A stretch of DNA of 64,000 nucleotides. Source: Niabella agricola. Its GTDB lineage: Bacteria > Bacteroidota > Bacteroidia > Chitinophagales > Chitinophagaceae. Under the pieces are notes generated by a model. The model was not told where the DNA came from, made no database searches, and saw only the letters and a program-made list of their open reading frames with translations. Positions 8,531-17,583 of this stretch are shown here, piece by piece; the stretch's first letter is position 1, and each line of letters opens with the position of its first letter. The stretch is from positions 2,976,001-3,040,000 of the forward strand of contig NZ_JAJHIZ010000003.1 in the NCBI RefSeq assembly GCF_021538615.1, given 5' to 3'. Made by a program: the position numbers and the translations under genes.

Positions 8531-8935
8531 ATGAAAAAAGTAATACTGATTGCTGCCTGTTTTCTGCTAAACAGCGCATTGATCAACGATCTGAATGCAG
8601 GTAATGCAGCTTCTTCGGCATACAGCTCAAAAAAGGCCGAATGGAAAAAAGTAATGAACCAGTCCTGGCCGGGCGTAAAGGACGGAACAACCTATTGGTA
8701 TAAGATCGATAAGATGACCAAACTCTGGTGGAGTACGGATGGGAAGCAATGGGCGGCTGTTGAAGGTGGCGCCTGGATGGACAAGGACGGGAAATGGCTG
8801 AAGATCTACAAGGGGAAACTCGTGTGGAGTACGGACGGTAAAAAATGGGAAGCAGTTCCCGAATGGAAATGGCAGGGCTCCGATGGTAAATGGTACAAGT
8901 TTGACCAGCACTGGACATTGTGGGTGAACGACTAA
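8531..8935 (+). CDS. Small secreted tryptophan-rich repeat protein
   Basis: I do not recognise a family with certainty. The 134-residue product has a signal peptide (MKKVILIAACFLLNSALINDLNA) and then about 110 residues containing 15 tryptophans. Two copies of a unit of about 35 residues are visible: LWWSTDGKQWAAV..WMDKDGKWLK and LVWSTDGKKWEAV..WQGSDGKWYK. Such W-x-DG-K-W hairpins recall carbohydrate- or wall-binding repeats and WG-type beta hairpins, but no specific match is claimed. It lies 27 nt after the second ferritin-like gene and ends in a strong terminator, so it is the last gene of that transcript and may act with the ferritin-like proteins. Confidence 0.75.
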   Translation: MKKVILIAACFLLNSALINDLNAGNAASSAYSSKKAEWKKVMNQSWPGVKDGTTYWYKIDKMTKLWWSTDGKQWAAVEGGAWMDKDGKWLKIYKGKLVWSTDGKKWEAVPEWKWQGSDGKWYKFDQHWTLWVND

Positions 8936-8950
8936 AAACGGAAATAAAAA

Positions 8951-8978
8951 AAAGAGGCGGCCGCCTCTTTTTTTATGA
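8951..8978. terminator. Bidirectional terminator between convergent genes
   Basis: A perfect 20-bp palindrome (8951-8970, arms AAAGAGGCGG and its complement) is flanked by A-runs on the left and T-runs on the right. It can end the plus-strand ferritin/Trp-rich transcript and the minus-strand oxidoreductase transcript, whose stop codon is at 8973-8975. Confidence 0.8.
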
Positions 8979-9896
8979 TACCGGTGCTATAAAATCTTCC
9001 TGCGAAAGCTCATGGTTGGCCATCGCTCCTGCAAGATTCCCTCCTGCCACGGCACTGGCTACAGAACGCATGGGTGATACCGCATCGCCGCAGGCAAAGA
9101 TTCCGGGTACCGAGGTCTTTTGCATGCCGTCTACCAGGATATGCCCCTGTTCTGTAAAGGAACAGCCCAGTGCTGCCGGCAAGGGTGTTTGCTGTTCAAA
9201 AGGTACGCGGGCATATAAAGCTTTTAAGGGTATGGCCGCGCCATCTGAAAGGATCACCTGCTGCAGTTGACCGCCTGACTGTTGCAGTTCCCTGATTTCC
9301 GTTTGCACAACGGCAATATTCCGTTGCTGCAACCGCTGTTCTTCTTCCGCTGTAAATTGCGGCGCTCCATTTGTAAATATGGTTAAGTCGCTGGTAAGGT
9401 TACGAACCAGGGTTGCCAGATGTATTGCAATGGGGCCGTTGGCAAGGATGCCCGTTTTATGATTTCGGAATTCGTAACCATGGCAATAAGGACAATGAAT
9501 CACCGATTTGCCCCAGCAATCGGAAAAGCCTTTTATAGCAGGAAGCAGGTCTTTGATCCCGGTTGCGAAGATCAGTTTCCGGCTGTGAAACACCTGGCCC
9601 GATAGCGTTGATACCGTGAAATGAGGTCCGGGCCTGTTTACCCCGGTTGCGGGATCGGAGCGAAACTGTACCGTACCGTATTGCGCTACCTGTTGCCGGG
9701 CCAGCGCTGCTATTTCAGCCGGCCTCCGGCCATCCTGGGTAAGAAAATTGTGCGAATGTGGCGTAGCAGCATTACAGGGCGTTCCGCTGTCCAGCATCAG
9801 TACGTTCTTTAAAGACCGGCCCAGTGCCATTGCCGCAGAAAGACCTGCATAGCTACCGCCGATGATTATTACATCAAAGAAGTTCGTTGTTGTCAT
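8973..9896 (-). CDS. NAD(P)/FAD-dependent oxidoreductase, thioredoxin-reductase-like
   Basis: The 307-residue enzyme has an N-terminal FAD-binding motif (DVIIIGGSYAGLSAAMALGR), a redox-type CxxC in HCPYCHGYE (about 133-141), and a C-terminal FAD contact TSVPGIFACGDAVSPMRS. It lacks clear partner genes. The architecture matches low-molecular-weight thioredoxin reductase relatives found in many Bacteroidota, whose substrate is often unknown. The last 25 residues match a fossil fragment at 5207-5281, which suggests that a second copy once existed nearby. Transcription ends in the palindrome at 8951. Confidence 0.85.
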   Translation of the reverse strand: MTTTNFFDVIIIGGSYAGLSAAMALGRSLKNVLMLDSGTPCNAATPHSHNFLTQDGRRPAEIAALARQQVAQYGTVQFRSDPATGVNRPGPHFTVSTLSGQVFHSRKLIFATGIKDLLPAIKGFSDCWGKSVIHCPYCHGYEFRNHKTGILANGPIAIHLATLVRNLTSDLTIFTNGAPQFTAEEEQRLQQRNIAVVQTEIRELQQSGGQLQQVILSDGAAIPLKALYARVPFEQQTPLPAALGCSFTEQGHILVDGMQKTSVPGIFACGDAVSPMRSVASAVAGGNLAGAMANHELSQEDFIAPVS

Positions 9897-10356
9897 AAAA
9901 TCAATTTAAACGGTTGATTGCAGAACGGGCCTTTTCCACGCACGAGCCCTCCCCCCCGTTCTAAAAAGGCAAAGCTAGGATTTATTTTTTATTTATGCAA
10001 CTGTGTTGCATAAAATGAATTGACAGGAGGCGGAATAGCAATGAAATAGCGCCGGAAGAACGCAATGCATGTTGTCATAGCTTGTGGTTAAAATTGAACC
10101 GCAATGTGCAAAGCCGAAAGGATCACAACGGAACTGTAGTCATTGAAAATTTTTTGGTCCTTTGCGGATCCTTAACGTTCGTTGCATTAAAAAAGCTTAA
10201 CCGCAATGTGCGCAAGGTATTCCGCAGGTTACAAGGAAAGTTGCCGTTTTTTGAAAAGCAAGCCCCCCGGTAATTTCTTACACGGGGGGCTTGTTTCCAA
10301 CAGGAGTGAATTCTGGTGTGCGGCCGGCTGATTGTGTGCCGGCGGTAAACGGTATA
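9897..10356. other. Intergenic region with short noncoding repeats
   Basis: No gene is supported here. The 13-mer AACCGCAATGTGC occurs at 10097-10109 and 10199-10211 in the same orientation, and nearby segments contain further CGCAA/TTTGCG words (for example CTTTGCGGATCC near 10160). They look like degenerate members of an intergenic repeat family built from CGCAAxG words. The region ends with a terminator hairpin for the minus-strand RCC1 gene. Confidence 0.5.
10259..10293 (-). terminator. Terminator of the RCC1-repeat gene
   Basis: The perfect 10-bp stem CAAGCCCCCC/GGGGGGCTTG (10259-10268 with 10284-10293) lies about 65 nt past the stop at 10357. On the minus strand it is followed by CTTTTC. 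The loop is 15 nt. Confidence 0.75.
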
Positions 10357-12396
10357 TTATTCCTGTACGGCTTGTATCACCTTACTATAGCTGTATCCAC
10401 CATCCTTATCTACCTGTTTGATGCGGATGAACAGCTTGGTATTATTATCGATGGGTGTTGCTTCCTGCTTTTTACAGGAGGTAGCGCCAAAGATGCCCGT
10501 GCCCAACATTACAGCAACCATCAGCATCCATTTGTTTCTGCGGTTTACCAGCAGTGCCGCAAAAGCCAGTACTGCAACAGACATACCCAACAGGCCGGTA
10601 GCGGCGCTCTGGCTCATATCAAAGTTGTAATTGATCGGCATATTGGAGCTTCCATTGATGGCAGTGCTCTTTAACGCGCCTATTTTCACAAATGTTTTGC
10701 CGTCTTTTGAGGCTTCAATTTCAAAATGACTGTTGTTCTGCTCTGTAAGTGTAGTAAAACTTACCAGGAGCTGGTTCCCCCGGATGCTCGCACTTACTTT
10801 ATCAAATGTAGCCGGTAAAAAGATATCTTCAGCCTTGATCGTGATTTCAGAAGACGTGGTACCGCAATCTCCGCTGGCGGTATAGGTTACCTTAATACCG
10901 GTATTTTTCCCGGTAATGGTCAATAAGCCGGTTTGTGTAATAGTTGCAGGACCTGTTACTGTAAAGGTTCCGCCGGCTGGTGCATAATCCAGCTGGATTT
11001 GGTCACCGATATGTACGGTGCCCTGGGGTGGGAACAAAGTGGTAGCTCCGGAACTGGCCCCACAGATATCCATTACCGCCGTTGCAGAAAAATTATAAGT
11101 GGTTTCGTTTTCGTTTGCATCAGAACCATCCGCCATGCTACCATGTACGCGGTGTCCTACGTAACCATAACGGCCGCTGCATTTTTTAACTACCATGGAA
11201 GTGTGTCCGCCGGTTTCAACAGCTACGATCAGGTCGGATCCTGTGAGCCCGCCGGGAGGCGTTGTGGGATTATAATTGCTGCTGGCATCGCCCAGTCCCA
11301 GCATATTCCGTTCGTTACTGCCCCAGGCCCAAACCACGCCGTTTTGAGTTATGGCATTTACTGCGCTTACACCGTAGTTGTCATGCTCATTGGGGCTGAT
11401 CCAGGCAATGTTGCCAAGGTCTGTGCTGTTGCCTGATTTTACACGTACCCAGGACTTCCTTTCACTAGTGCTGCGGTCACCCAGTTGGCGGTAGCTGTTA
11501 TCTCCCAGGCTGTAAATATAACCATCGGTACCCAGGATATAATGGCTGCTTCTACCGGTGGTGCCGGTCATCCCAATCATTTTGGGAGTGAAGGTATTGC
11601 CGGAATAGGTTAACGTCATTTTTGTAGCGCGATTGCGGTTGTTATAGTCGCCTGCGTTGCCCAGATAAACTTCCCTTCCCCAGGTCCATACGGTGCCATC
11701 GCTTTTTTGAGCCATTAAACCACCGGGAGCGCCTCTTACAGCAACGACATTGCTGAGTACGGGATTTCCGCTTCCGGATTCGGTTACCTGGTACCAGGTA
11801 GTGGATGAACTGGCATTGTTACCGGCACCGCGCATGTCGCTGTTTTGCGACAGTACCCATACATTGCCCGAACAAGTAAGCAGCGCCAGGGTCTGATAGG
11901 TACCAAACAACATTTTAACATCGGTTGGGTTTACACCGGCAGGCAGACCGCTGTTTACTTTTGCAAAATTGGTTCCGCTTTTAAAGGAGCTGCTTACCAG
12001 AATGCCTTCGTCGCCCCAGATAAAGAGACCGGTAGTGGTTAATACGGCAAACTGTGCATTGTTCTGACTGTTGCTACCTGCGGCGATCTTTAAGATGTCA
12101 CCGGTAAGCCCTGAATAGTTGGCGCTGTTCAGCTCGGCCGGAACCAGGTTGCTGCCGGATCCATTGCTCTTGGTACGTTCGCCCCAAACCAATACTTTGC
12201 CGCTTGCCTGCTTGGTCATTGTGCTGTGAAACAGGCTTATCATATTATCATACTCGATGGAGCTGATATCTGTAACGTTTAGGTAAGCATTGCCGCAATT
12301 CGTACACTGTGCTTTTGCAACAGCGCCATAGAAGCCCGAAAGCAATACACATAAAAGTGTTAATAGTGTTGTTGCTGTAATTTTTCTTCGTGTCAT
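10357..12396 (-). CDS. Secreted RCC1-like beta-propeller protein with C-terminal membrane tail
   Basis: The 679-residue protein begins with a signal peptide (MTRRKITATTLLTLLCVLL, cleavage after AKA). Residues about 60-430 hold RCC1-type repeats recognised by their WG/G-D blades: VLVWGER, LFIWGDEG, VWTWGRE, YSLGDNSYRQLGD and VWAWGSNERNMLGLGD. A middle part (about 440-560) is PKD/Ig-like. A segment near 565-600 (NNSHFEIEASKDGKTFVKIG) resembles domains common in Bacteroidota surface proteins. Two hydrophobic segments then appear, the second ending GTGIFGATSCKKQE, which looks like a lipoprotein signal placed inside a protein. I chose the ATG at 12396 because the 47 codons upstream encode no signal. 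Function is unknown; the propeller suggests protein or glycan binding at the surface. Confidence 0.78.
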   Translation of the reverse strand: MTRRKITATTLLTLLCVLLSGFYGAVAKAQCTNCGNAYLNVTDISSIEYDNMISLFHSTMTKQASGKVLVWGERTKSNGSGSNLVPAELNSANYSGLTGDILKIAAGSNSQNNAQFAVLTTTGLFIWGDEGILVSSSFKSGTNFAKVNSGLPAGVNPTDVKMLFGTYQTLALLTCSGNVWVLSQNSDMRGAGNNASSSTTWYQVTESGSGNPVLSNVVAVRGAPGGLMAQKSDGTVWTWGREVYLGNAGDYNNRNRATKMTLTYSGNTFTPKMIGMTGTTGRSSHYILGTDGYIYSLGDNSYRQLGDRSTSERKSWVRVKSGNSTDLGNIAWISPNEHDNYGVSAVNAITQNGVVWAWGSNERNMLGLGDASSNYNPTTPPGGLTGSDLIVAVETGGHTSMVVKKCSGRYGYVGHRVHGSMADGSDANENETTYNFSATAVMDICGASSGATTLFPPQGTVHIGDQIQLDYAPAGGTFTVTGPATITQTGLLTITGKNTGIKVTYTASGDCGTTSSEITIKAEDIFLPATFDKVSASIRGNQLLVSFTTLTEQNNSHFEIEASKDGKTFVKIGALKSTAINGSSNMPINYNFDMSQSAATGLLGMSVAVLAFAALLVNRRNKWMLMVAVMLGTGIFGATSCKKQEATPIDNNTKLFIRIKQVDKDGGYSYSKVIQAVQE

Positions 12397-13323
12397 TTTC
12401 AAGTTCAGTTTTATTTTTAAAATGTATATACCGGTTGATGACGGGCAAAACAGGTCGCAATGCAGGCAGCATTGTACATGCCAGTCCGTATGAACTGTTT
12501 GCAATAGCATTTGGCGTATGCGCAAAGCCATTGCCACATCACCTGTTCCTGTAACAAAGAACCATTGTTCCTGCTTCAGGGCAGATAATGCCTTATGTTT
12601 GATTAAAGGCGATAAAAGTTTTCAAGCGCCTGCCTTTAACCCATTTAAACGTGCTCGGGTACGGTACTGCGATACGGCGATCGCATAGGGGTCCTGTTCA
12701 TAGTTGCGCTGTGATCCATACCGGATCCAAAGCTTGTTTGGAGGGTATACGCCAGACAGATATCTATGGGCTACAACCGGCCTGCATTGGTCGTCCGCAA
12801 GACATCCATAACAAATCAAAAAGGGATAAGGAACACCAGCGTCCTGATGTAGGGTCCCTGCGTCAAAGCATTTATTTTAGCAATGTTCCGGGGTTATTGT
12901 CATATTGTTTTTGAAACAATCATGATTGTGTTATTCCGGTAACTGTAGTTTATCATAACAGTCTTAGGCTAAAATTTTCTGTTTGATGTTAATCGGGTGC
13001 GAAAATAAAGGGATTGTAATTCCGGTGCTGAAGAATTCGATGAGTGCCGTTGTTTATTCGATAAGTCCGATTAATTATTGGGTGATTTTTTATCGGCTGT
13101 TAAACAGAGTGATAGAATGCGTTATGGTAAAAACTGCTGAAATGCAGACAGGGCGCTGGTTACAGGCGTTTATGTATGAATGATCGCAAATGCATTTAGT
13201 GATTAAATACCACATCTTGTTTTAAAGCGTGCCGTAAGCTTGCCGGTATTACCGTTCGTTCGTATTGGTCTTGCGGTTTGCAGGTATATAAGCAAACCTG
13301 ACTGCATTGTTCCGAGCACTAAA
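12397..13323. other. Long intergenic region without a convincing gene
   Basis: About 930 nt separate the RCC1 gene from the dGTPase stop. I see no tRNA, no clear hairpin terminator and no protein with a recognisable motif. One minus-strand frame is open from about 12884 to a TGA at 12622, without a credible start, and encodes an odd but protein-like string with PPNKLWIRYGSQRNYEQDPY. It may be a gene fragment. The rest is AT-rich toward 12900-13200. Confidence 0.4.
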
Positions 13324-14709
13324 TTACATTTCAATACCCCTTAGTTTGCGGTATAGCTTCAATGCATATAAATCCGTCATGCCTGAAATAAAATCAAGGA
13401 TGTGCATCACTTTAGTATAGGGGCTTCCGGCTTCATCAAAAGTGTATTGCGTGGGCAGCAGCTCCAGTATTTTCTGATGCTCTTTTTCCCGGAGTGGAGC
13501 CGGTGTTAATGCTGCCGTTACAAAATCTTCCACCAGCCCGGACATGATTCGAAAACCGGCGATCTCCAGCTCCACCACCTTACGGGCGTTGTAGATCTTT
13601 TGCCGGGAGATCGTTGCAATTTTTTTCAGGGGCCGTTCCAGTTCGGGAATAGCGTCGATCAGGCTTTTTTCAAAAGTTCCGGCCAGGATCGCATCCCTGT
13701 TTTCCCAGAATACCCCGGTGCACTTATAAATCAGCGCCCCGATAGATTTTGCCCTCAGGTAAGCAATGGATTCATTGGGATCGCCGCTCAGATCATCCGC
13801 TACTCTTTTAACCGAGTCCATATTTGCCTTGGGGTCTGCAGCAATAATGGATAAAAATGAATCCCGCACTTCATCATAGCTCAGGATGCCTAAGCGATGG
13901 GCATCTTCAAAATCGATGATATTATAACAAATATCATCTGCGGCTTCAACAATAAACACAAAAGGATGACGCTGATACCCGATCTCCGGACCGGCATCGG
14001 CATCACGGATCATATTCAGTTCCTGTGCTATTTCGAGGAACACGTCTTCATCAATTTTGAAATATCCGTATTTTTTACGGTGAAGAATGCCTTTTACGGA
14101 CGCCAGCGACGCACAGGGATATTTGATGATGGAGCCAAGGGTACTGTAAGTAAGCCGGAAACCGCCTTTCATGCGGCCATTCTGCTTCATGGTAAGAATA
14201 CGGAGCGCATTGGCATTGCCTTCAAAGGTGATGAGGTCCTTCCATTCGGCTGGGCTGAATAACTGTTTAAAGGTGATATCATCGGGTTGGTTAGACCGGT
14301 CTCTTTTTTTAAAGTATTTGGAAATGGCCTCCTCCCCCGAATGTCCGAAAGCAGGGTTGCCCATATCATGTGCCAGGCAGGCGGCCGCAATCACATATTT
14401 CAGATCACTTATATAAAAAGTAGCCGCATCCACGTCCTTTTCCACATCCGCTAGGGTAGCAATCTTTTCACCGATCAGTCCTCCCAATGAACGGCCAACG
14501 CTGGCTACTTCCAGTGAATGGGTAAGCCGGTTGTGCACAAAAATTTCCTCAGGTAGCGGAAACACCTGCGTTTTATTCTGCAGTCTTCTGAAAGGACTGG
14601 AAAAAATGATGCGATCCCAGTCGCGCTCAAAATCGCTCCGGGTATCTCTTGTTGCCTTATCAATCCCATATCTTTTGGAGGAAAAACAATTATTCCACGT
14701 CATTGCCAT
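13324..14709 (-). CDS. dgt: Deoxyguanosinetriphosphate triphosphohydrolase (dGTPase)
   Basis: The 461-residue protein is an HD-superfamily dNTPase that cleaves dGTP to deoxyguanosine and triphosphate. It shows the family N-terminus (DTRSDFERDWDRIIFSSPFRRLQNKTQVFPL) with the metal-binding His in HNRLTHSLEVASVGR (about 61) and the HD pair in CLAHDMGNPAFGHSGEEA (about 117-118). The length is normal for the long bacterial Dgt type. The start could be ATG 14709 or ATG 14703. A good TAAATTTG -7 element at 14715-14722 lies only 5 nt upstream of the first, so the message may be leaderless. The gene appears to be a single transcription unit. Confidence 0.92.
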   Translation of the reverse strand: MAMTWNNCFSSKRYGIDKATRDTRSDFERDWDRIIFSSPFRRLQNKTQVFPLPEEIFVHNRLTHSLEVASVGRSLGGLIGEKIATLADVEKDVDAATFYISDLKYVIAAACLAHDMGNPAFGHSGEEAISKYFKKRDRSNQPDDITFKQLFSPAEWKDLITFEGNANALRILTMKQNGRMKGGFRLTYSTLGSIIKYPCASLASVKGILHRKKYGYFKIDEDVFLEIAQELNMIRDADAGPEIGYQRHPFVFIVEAADDICYNIIDFEDAHRLGILSYDEVRDSFLSIIAADPKANMDSVKRVADDLSGDPNESIAYLRAKSIGALIYKCTGVFWENRDAILAGTFEKSLIDAIPELERPLKKIATISRQKIYNARKVVELEIAGFRIMSGLVEDFVTAALTPAPLREKEHQKILELLPTQYTFDEAGSPYTKVMHILDFISGMTDLYALKLYRKLRGIEM

Positions 14710-14874
14710 AATCGCAAATTTAAGTCTTGTTGCGGTAATCCTCCTGAACTGCCGAGGCGGTCACTTTTTAGAGGCGTATATGGCGGCACCCTGTCTCATT
14801 CTGTACCGCATATCCTGCATTGCAGGAAATATATTAAGCGGGTGTTTCAGCAGAATAAAAAACACTGGCAAAAA

Positions 14875-14901
14875 AAAAGCATGACTACCAGCCATGCTTT
14901 T
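14875..14901 (-). terminator. Terminator after the membrane protein gene pair
   Basis: The perfect 9-bp stem AAAAGCATG/CATGCTTTT (14875-14883 with 14893-14901) with a 9-nt loop is followed on the minus strand by a T-run. It lies 26 nt past the stop at 14927. Confidence 0.8.
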
Positions 14902-14926
14902 AAATAAGAATGTGGAATCTGCTATG

Positions 14927-15640
14927 TCAGGCAACAGGGAGATAGGAAGGCACTTTTAAATGTGGATATCGTTCGCCTAGTTTGTTTAAAAAATAATTAC
15001 CAACCACAAACTCCTGTACCTGTTTGTTGGCATTCATAGACAGGAATGCGGCGTTATTGGGGCTTACATTTACAAGACCGCTGTATAATATAAGATGAAC
15101 CGGTTGCTGATCGGTATGCAGTTCCAGTTTGTAGGATCGCAGTGCATAATCTCCATATTTTATATGCTTCCAGGAGCTGCCCGATAGCGGTATTTCAGAG
15201 ATTGCGGATTGCTGCAGCCGTTGCCGGTCAAATACCAGGTGTTTGTCGATGTCCCCGTCCTTGTTGGTATCAAACAGGTGTAACTCATCTCCGCTTAAGG
15301 CAAGATATTTAGGCGTTGTTACCGTAGTAAATTTTACGGTTCCCAGCGTGGCCAGACTTTTCAGTGCATCTTTGCCCAAATCTTTTGCACGGTCGGTTGC
15401 CGAGTATTCGCTGGCGGCCGTGGTAAATGCATCAATGGGTGCGGTGTTCATCTGCTTTTTCAGGAAGGCATAGTCGCCGTTCATGAGTTCCTCCTGATAT
15501 TGCGGGGCGCTGCGGGCTTCGCGGGAGAGATCCAGGTTTGCAAAGGCGTTCTTCGATTTGTTGCGTTGGGATCTCCACCAGAAAATGGCCACAGCATAGA
15601 AAACAACGAAGAAAATAACCACGTAGATGATTGTTGACAT
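14927..15640 (-). CDS. Membrane-anchored protein of unknown function
   Basis: I do not recognise this 237-residue protein. It has one N-terminal membrane helix (STIIYVVIFFVVFYAVAIFWW, about 2-22) and then a soluble domain of about 210 residues with a mixed composition (LSGDELHLFDTNKDGDIDKHLVF, with a DTNKDGDID calcium-loop-like string at about 142-150). Such EF-hand-like loops can bind calcium, but a single loop proves nothing. The frame also allows a TTG start at 15667 that overlaps the upstream stop. The ATG at 15640 places the membrane helix at the very N-terminus and is preferred. It is probably co-transcribed with the upstream small membrane protein. Confidence 0.7.
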   Translation of the reverse strand: MSTIIYVVIFFVVFYAVAIFWWRSQRNKSKNAFANLDLSREARSAPQYQEELMNGDYAFLKKQMNTAPIDAFTTAASEYSATDRAKDLGKDALKSLATLGTVKFTTVTTPKYLALSGDELHLFDTNKDGDIDKHLVFDRQRLQQSAISEIPLSGSSWKHIKYGDYALRSYKLELHTDQQPVHLILYSGLVNVSPNNAAFLSMNANKQVQEFVVGNYFLNKLGERYPHLKVPSYLPVA

Positions 15641-15663
15641 TGTATTTTGTTTTAGTGAATAGA

Positions 15664-16128
15664 TCAAACGCGTTGAGGGGTTACGTCTTTAGGTTTTGAG
15701 GGCAGGAATCCATAAATGATCAGCGAAAGAATCACAAGGGCCACCAGTTTTCCGCCATAACGGGTATAAAAGCCCAGCCGCAGCAGCTTTTGTTCTTCCA
15801 GCTTGTTTTCCGTTAAGATTTCGCGGAGCTGCTCACCTGTAAGTTCATAAAAAGTAGCACGCTGTTTGTCGTAGCCCACCAGCCGGGGCTCTTTGGTGAT
15901 CCATAGCGGAAGGATGTAGGCAATATTGTATTCTTCATGCAGCACACCCAGGTCCAGGTAATGTTTATTGTCTGGCAAAAGATAGGCGTCTGTATCCGGC
16001 AGATCGGCGGCTGTTTGCAGTACTTCCCTGTTGCCGAACGGAATTTTAAGGCGGGCCTGGGCATGGTGCGTGTTCAGCACAAAAAAAACAGCAAGGCAAA
16101 ATGGAGCAAGGTGTCTGATGAATAGCAT
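15664..16128 (-). CDS. Small exported membrane protein of unknown function
   Basis: The 154-residue product has a signal peptide (MLFIRHLAPFCLAVFFVLNTHHAQA), about 85 exported residues with the tyrosine-rich segment DKHYLDLGVLHEEYNIAYILPLW-like region at 55-77, and a C-terminal membrane helix (about 128-145, LVALVILSLIIYGFLPSKP) with a short basic tail. No family is recognised. It lies directly upstream of another one-helix protein, with 23 nt between stop and next ATG, so the two probably work together in the envelope. Confidence 0.68.
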   Translation of the reverse strand: MLFIRHLAPFCLAVFFVLNTHHAQARLKIPFGNREVLQTAADLPDTDAYLLPDNKHYLDLGVLHEEYNIAYILPLWITKEPRLVGYDKQRATFYELTGEQLREILTENKLEEQKLLRLGFYTRYGGKLVALVILSLIIYGFLPSKPKDVTPQRV

Positions 16129-16162
16129 CGGTGTCGTTTATTCCTTTCAAAGGAATAAAAAA

Positions 16163-16198
16163 GGGCGGAGCTGTCCAAAAAAATATACAGATCCGCCC
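16163..16198 (-). terminator. Terminator of the Gfo/Idh oxidoreductase gene
   Basis: The stem GGGCGGA/TCCGCCC (16163-16169 with 16192-16198) has a 22-nt loop. On the minus strand it is followed by a T-run. It lies about 40 nt after the stop at 16237 and just upstream of the next minus-strand gene. Confidence 0.75.
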
Positions 16199-16236
16199 TG
16201 TGTGGTGGCTAAAAAATAACCGGGGTTAAGCTGCCG

Positions 16237-17562
16237 CTATATTTTGGGTAGCTGGTAGCCGTTATGATAAGGTGCCATAAAATAGGACGCATTCAGCTTA
16301 CTGTTGGTAAACTTATTGGTAGCTTTATCCCAGGTAACTTTCTCCTGGCTGCGGAAAGCAATATTTCCCATCTGGCAAACGGTGGCAATATGTGCGCCGG
16401 TTTGGATCGGGCAATTGAGGTCAGCCAGTTTCCGCGAGTGCACTACATTGATAAAGTTCTGCGTATGCTTGTCTAACCCGTTATCAGACGGACCTTTTCG
16501 CAATACACTTACTTTTTTACTGCTGCGTTTTTCTTCCAGCACCTCCCATCCGCCGCGATCCAGTTCCAGGGTGGCATTATTGCCGATAAAAGCAATGCCA
16601 TGGTCCTTTCCATACAGCCCGTTGTCGATACCCATGGCATGATCCCAGATCAGGTTAAAATTGTCAAACTGGTAAAGCGCCGCCAGGGTATCCGGTGTTT
16701 CCTGATAAAGATCAGGGTAGGCAAAATCACCACCCAGGGCAGAAACCGTTTTTGGAACAGATGCATCCATCCCGAAAATGGCATAGTCCATCAGGTGCAC
16801 TCCCCAATCGGTCATGAGCCCGCCGGCATAATCCCAGAACCAGCGGAAATTAAAATGAAACCGGCTGGAGTTAAAGGGACGTGCTTTAGCCGGTCCCAGC
16901 CAAAGTTTATAATCCACGCCGTCCGGAGCTGCACTGTCGGCTACTTTAGGCCCGGGTTTCATCCAGCCCTGGTAGCACCATACTTTCACGGTGCGGATGT
17001 TTCCGAGCTGCCCTGAGCGGATAAAGTCCACCGCATCCCGGAAATGCTGCTGGCTGCGCTGCCATTGCCCTGCCTGTACCACTTTATTGTATTTTTCCTG
17101 CGCTGCTACCATGGCCCGGCATTCGGCAATGGAATTGCCTACCGGTTTTTCCACGTATACATCCTTGCCTGCCTGCACGGCATGGATCATGATGAGGGCA
17201 TGCCAGTGATCCGGTGTGCCGATGATCACCGCATCAATATCCTTACGGTCCAGCAATGAGCGGTAGTCGTTATAGGTTTTAATGTTGGACGTATCGATTT
17301 TCATTTTGGAAAGTTCGCGCATGCGGTTATCCAGCACATTTTTATCTACATCGCAGAGTGCGGCCAGTGTTACGCCCGGGTTTTTAAGCATGGAAAGCGT
17401 GTTGGCCCAGCCCATCCCATTGATACCGATGGCGCCGATCCGGATCTGGTCGGCTGCGGCTGTGCGGATGCGGGAGAAGTTCTTTGTATTGAACGATTGC
17501 AGGGCCAGCCCCCCCAGGGCCAATGCCGAGGAGTGGGCAATAAATTTTCTTCTTGAATGCAT
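16237..17562 (-). CDS. Gfo/Idh/MocA family oxidoreductase with Tat-type signal
   Basis: The 441-residue protein starts [18 protein letters not shown], a twin-arginine export signal. The Rossmann domain follows ([20 protein letters not shown]) with [14 protein letters not shown] at about 140, the EKP motif typical of sugar-dehydrogenase relatives. The C-terminal alpha/beta domain contains the substrate pocket ([21 protein letters not shown]). Exported members of this family act on sugars or sugar acids, often within glycan-degradation loci of Bacteroidota. The substrate here is unknown. The ATG at 17562 is chosen over 17586 because a promoter with its -7 element at 17584-17591 lies over the upstream candidate. 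A LacI-type operator overlaps that promoter. Confidence 0.9.
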   Translation of the reverse strand: MHSRRKFIAHSSALALGGLALQSFNTKNFSRIRTAAADQIRIGAIGINGMGWANTLSMLKNPGVTLAALCDVDKNVLDNRMRELSKMKIDTSNIKTYNDYRSLLDRKDIDAVIIGTPDHWHALIMIHAVQAGKDVYVEKPVGNSIAECRAMVAAQEKYNKVVQAGQWQRSQQHFRDAVDFIRSGQLGNIRTVKVWCYQGWMKPGPKVADSAAPDGVDYKLWLGPAKARPFNSSRFHFNFRWFWDYAGGLMTDWGVHLMDYAIFGMDASVPKTVSALGGDFAYPDLYQETPDTLAALYQFDNFNLIWDHAMGIDNGLYGKDHGIAFIGNNATLELDRGGWEVLEEKRSSKKVSVLRKGPSDNGLDKHTQNFINVVHSRKLADLNCPIQTGAHIATVCQMGNIAFRSQEKVTWDKATNKFTNSKLNASYFMAPYHNGYQLPKI

Positions 17563-17583
17563 GGCAAACGGTTTGTTTAGGAT

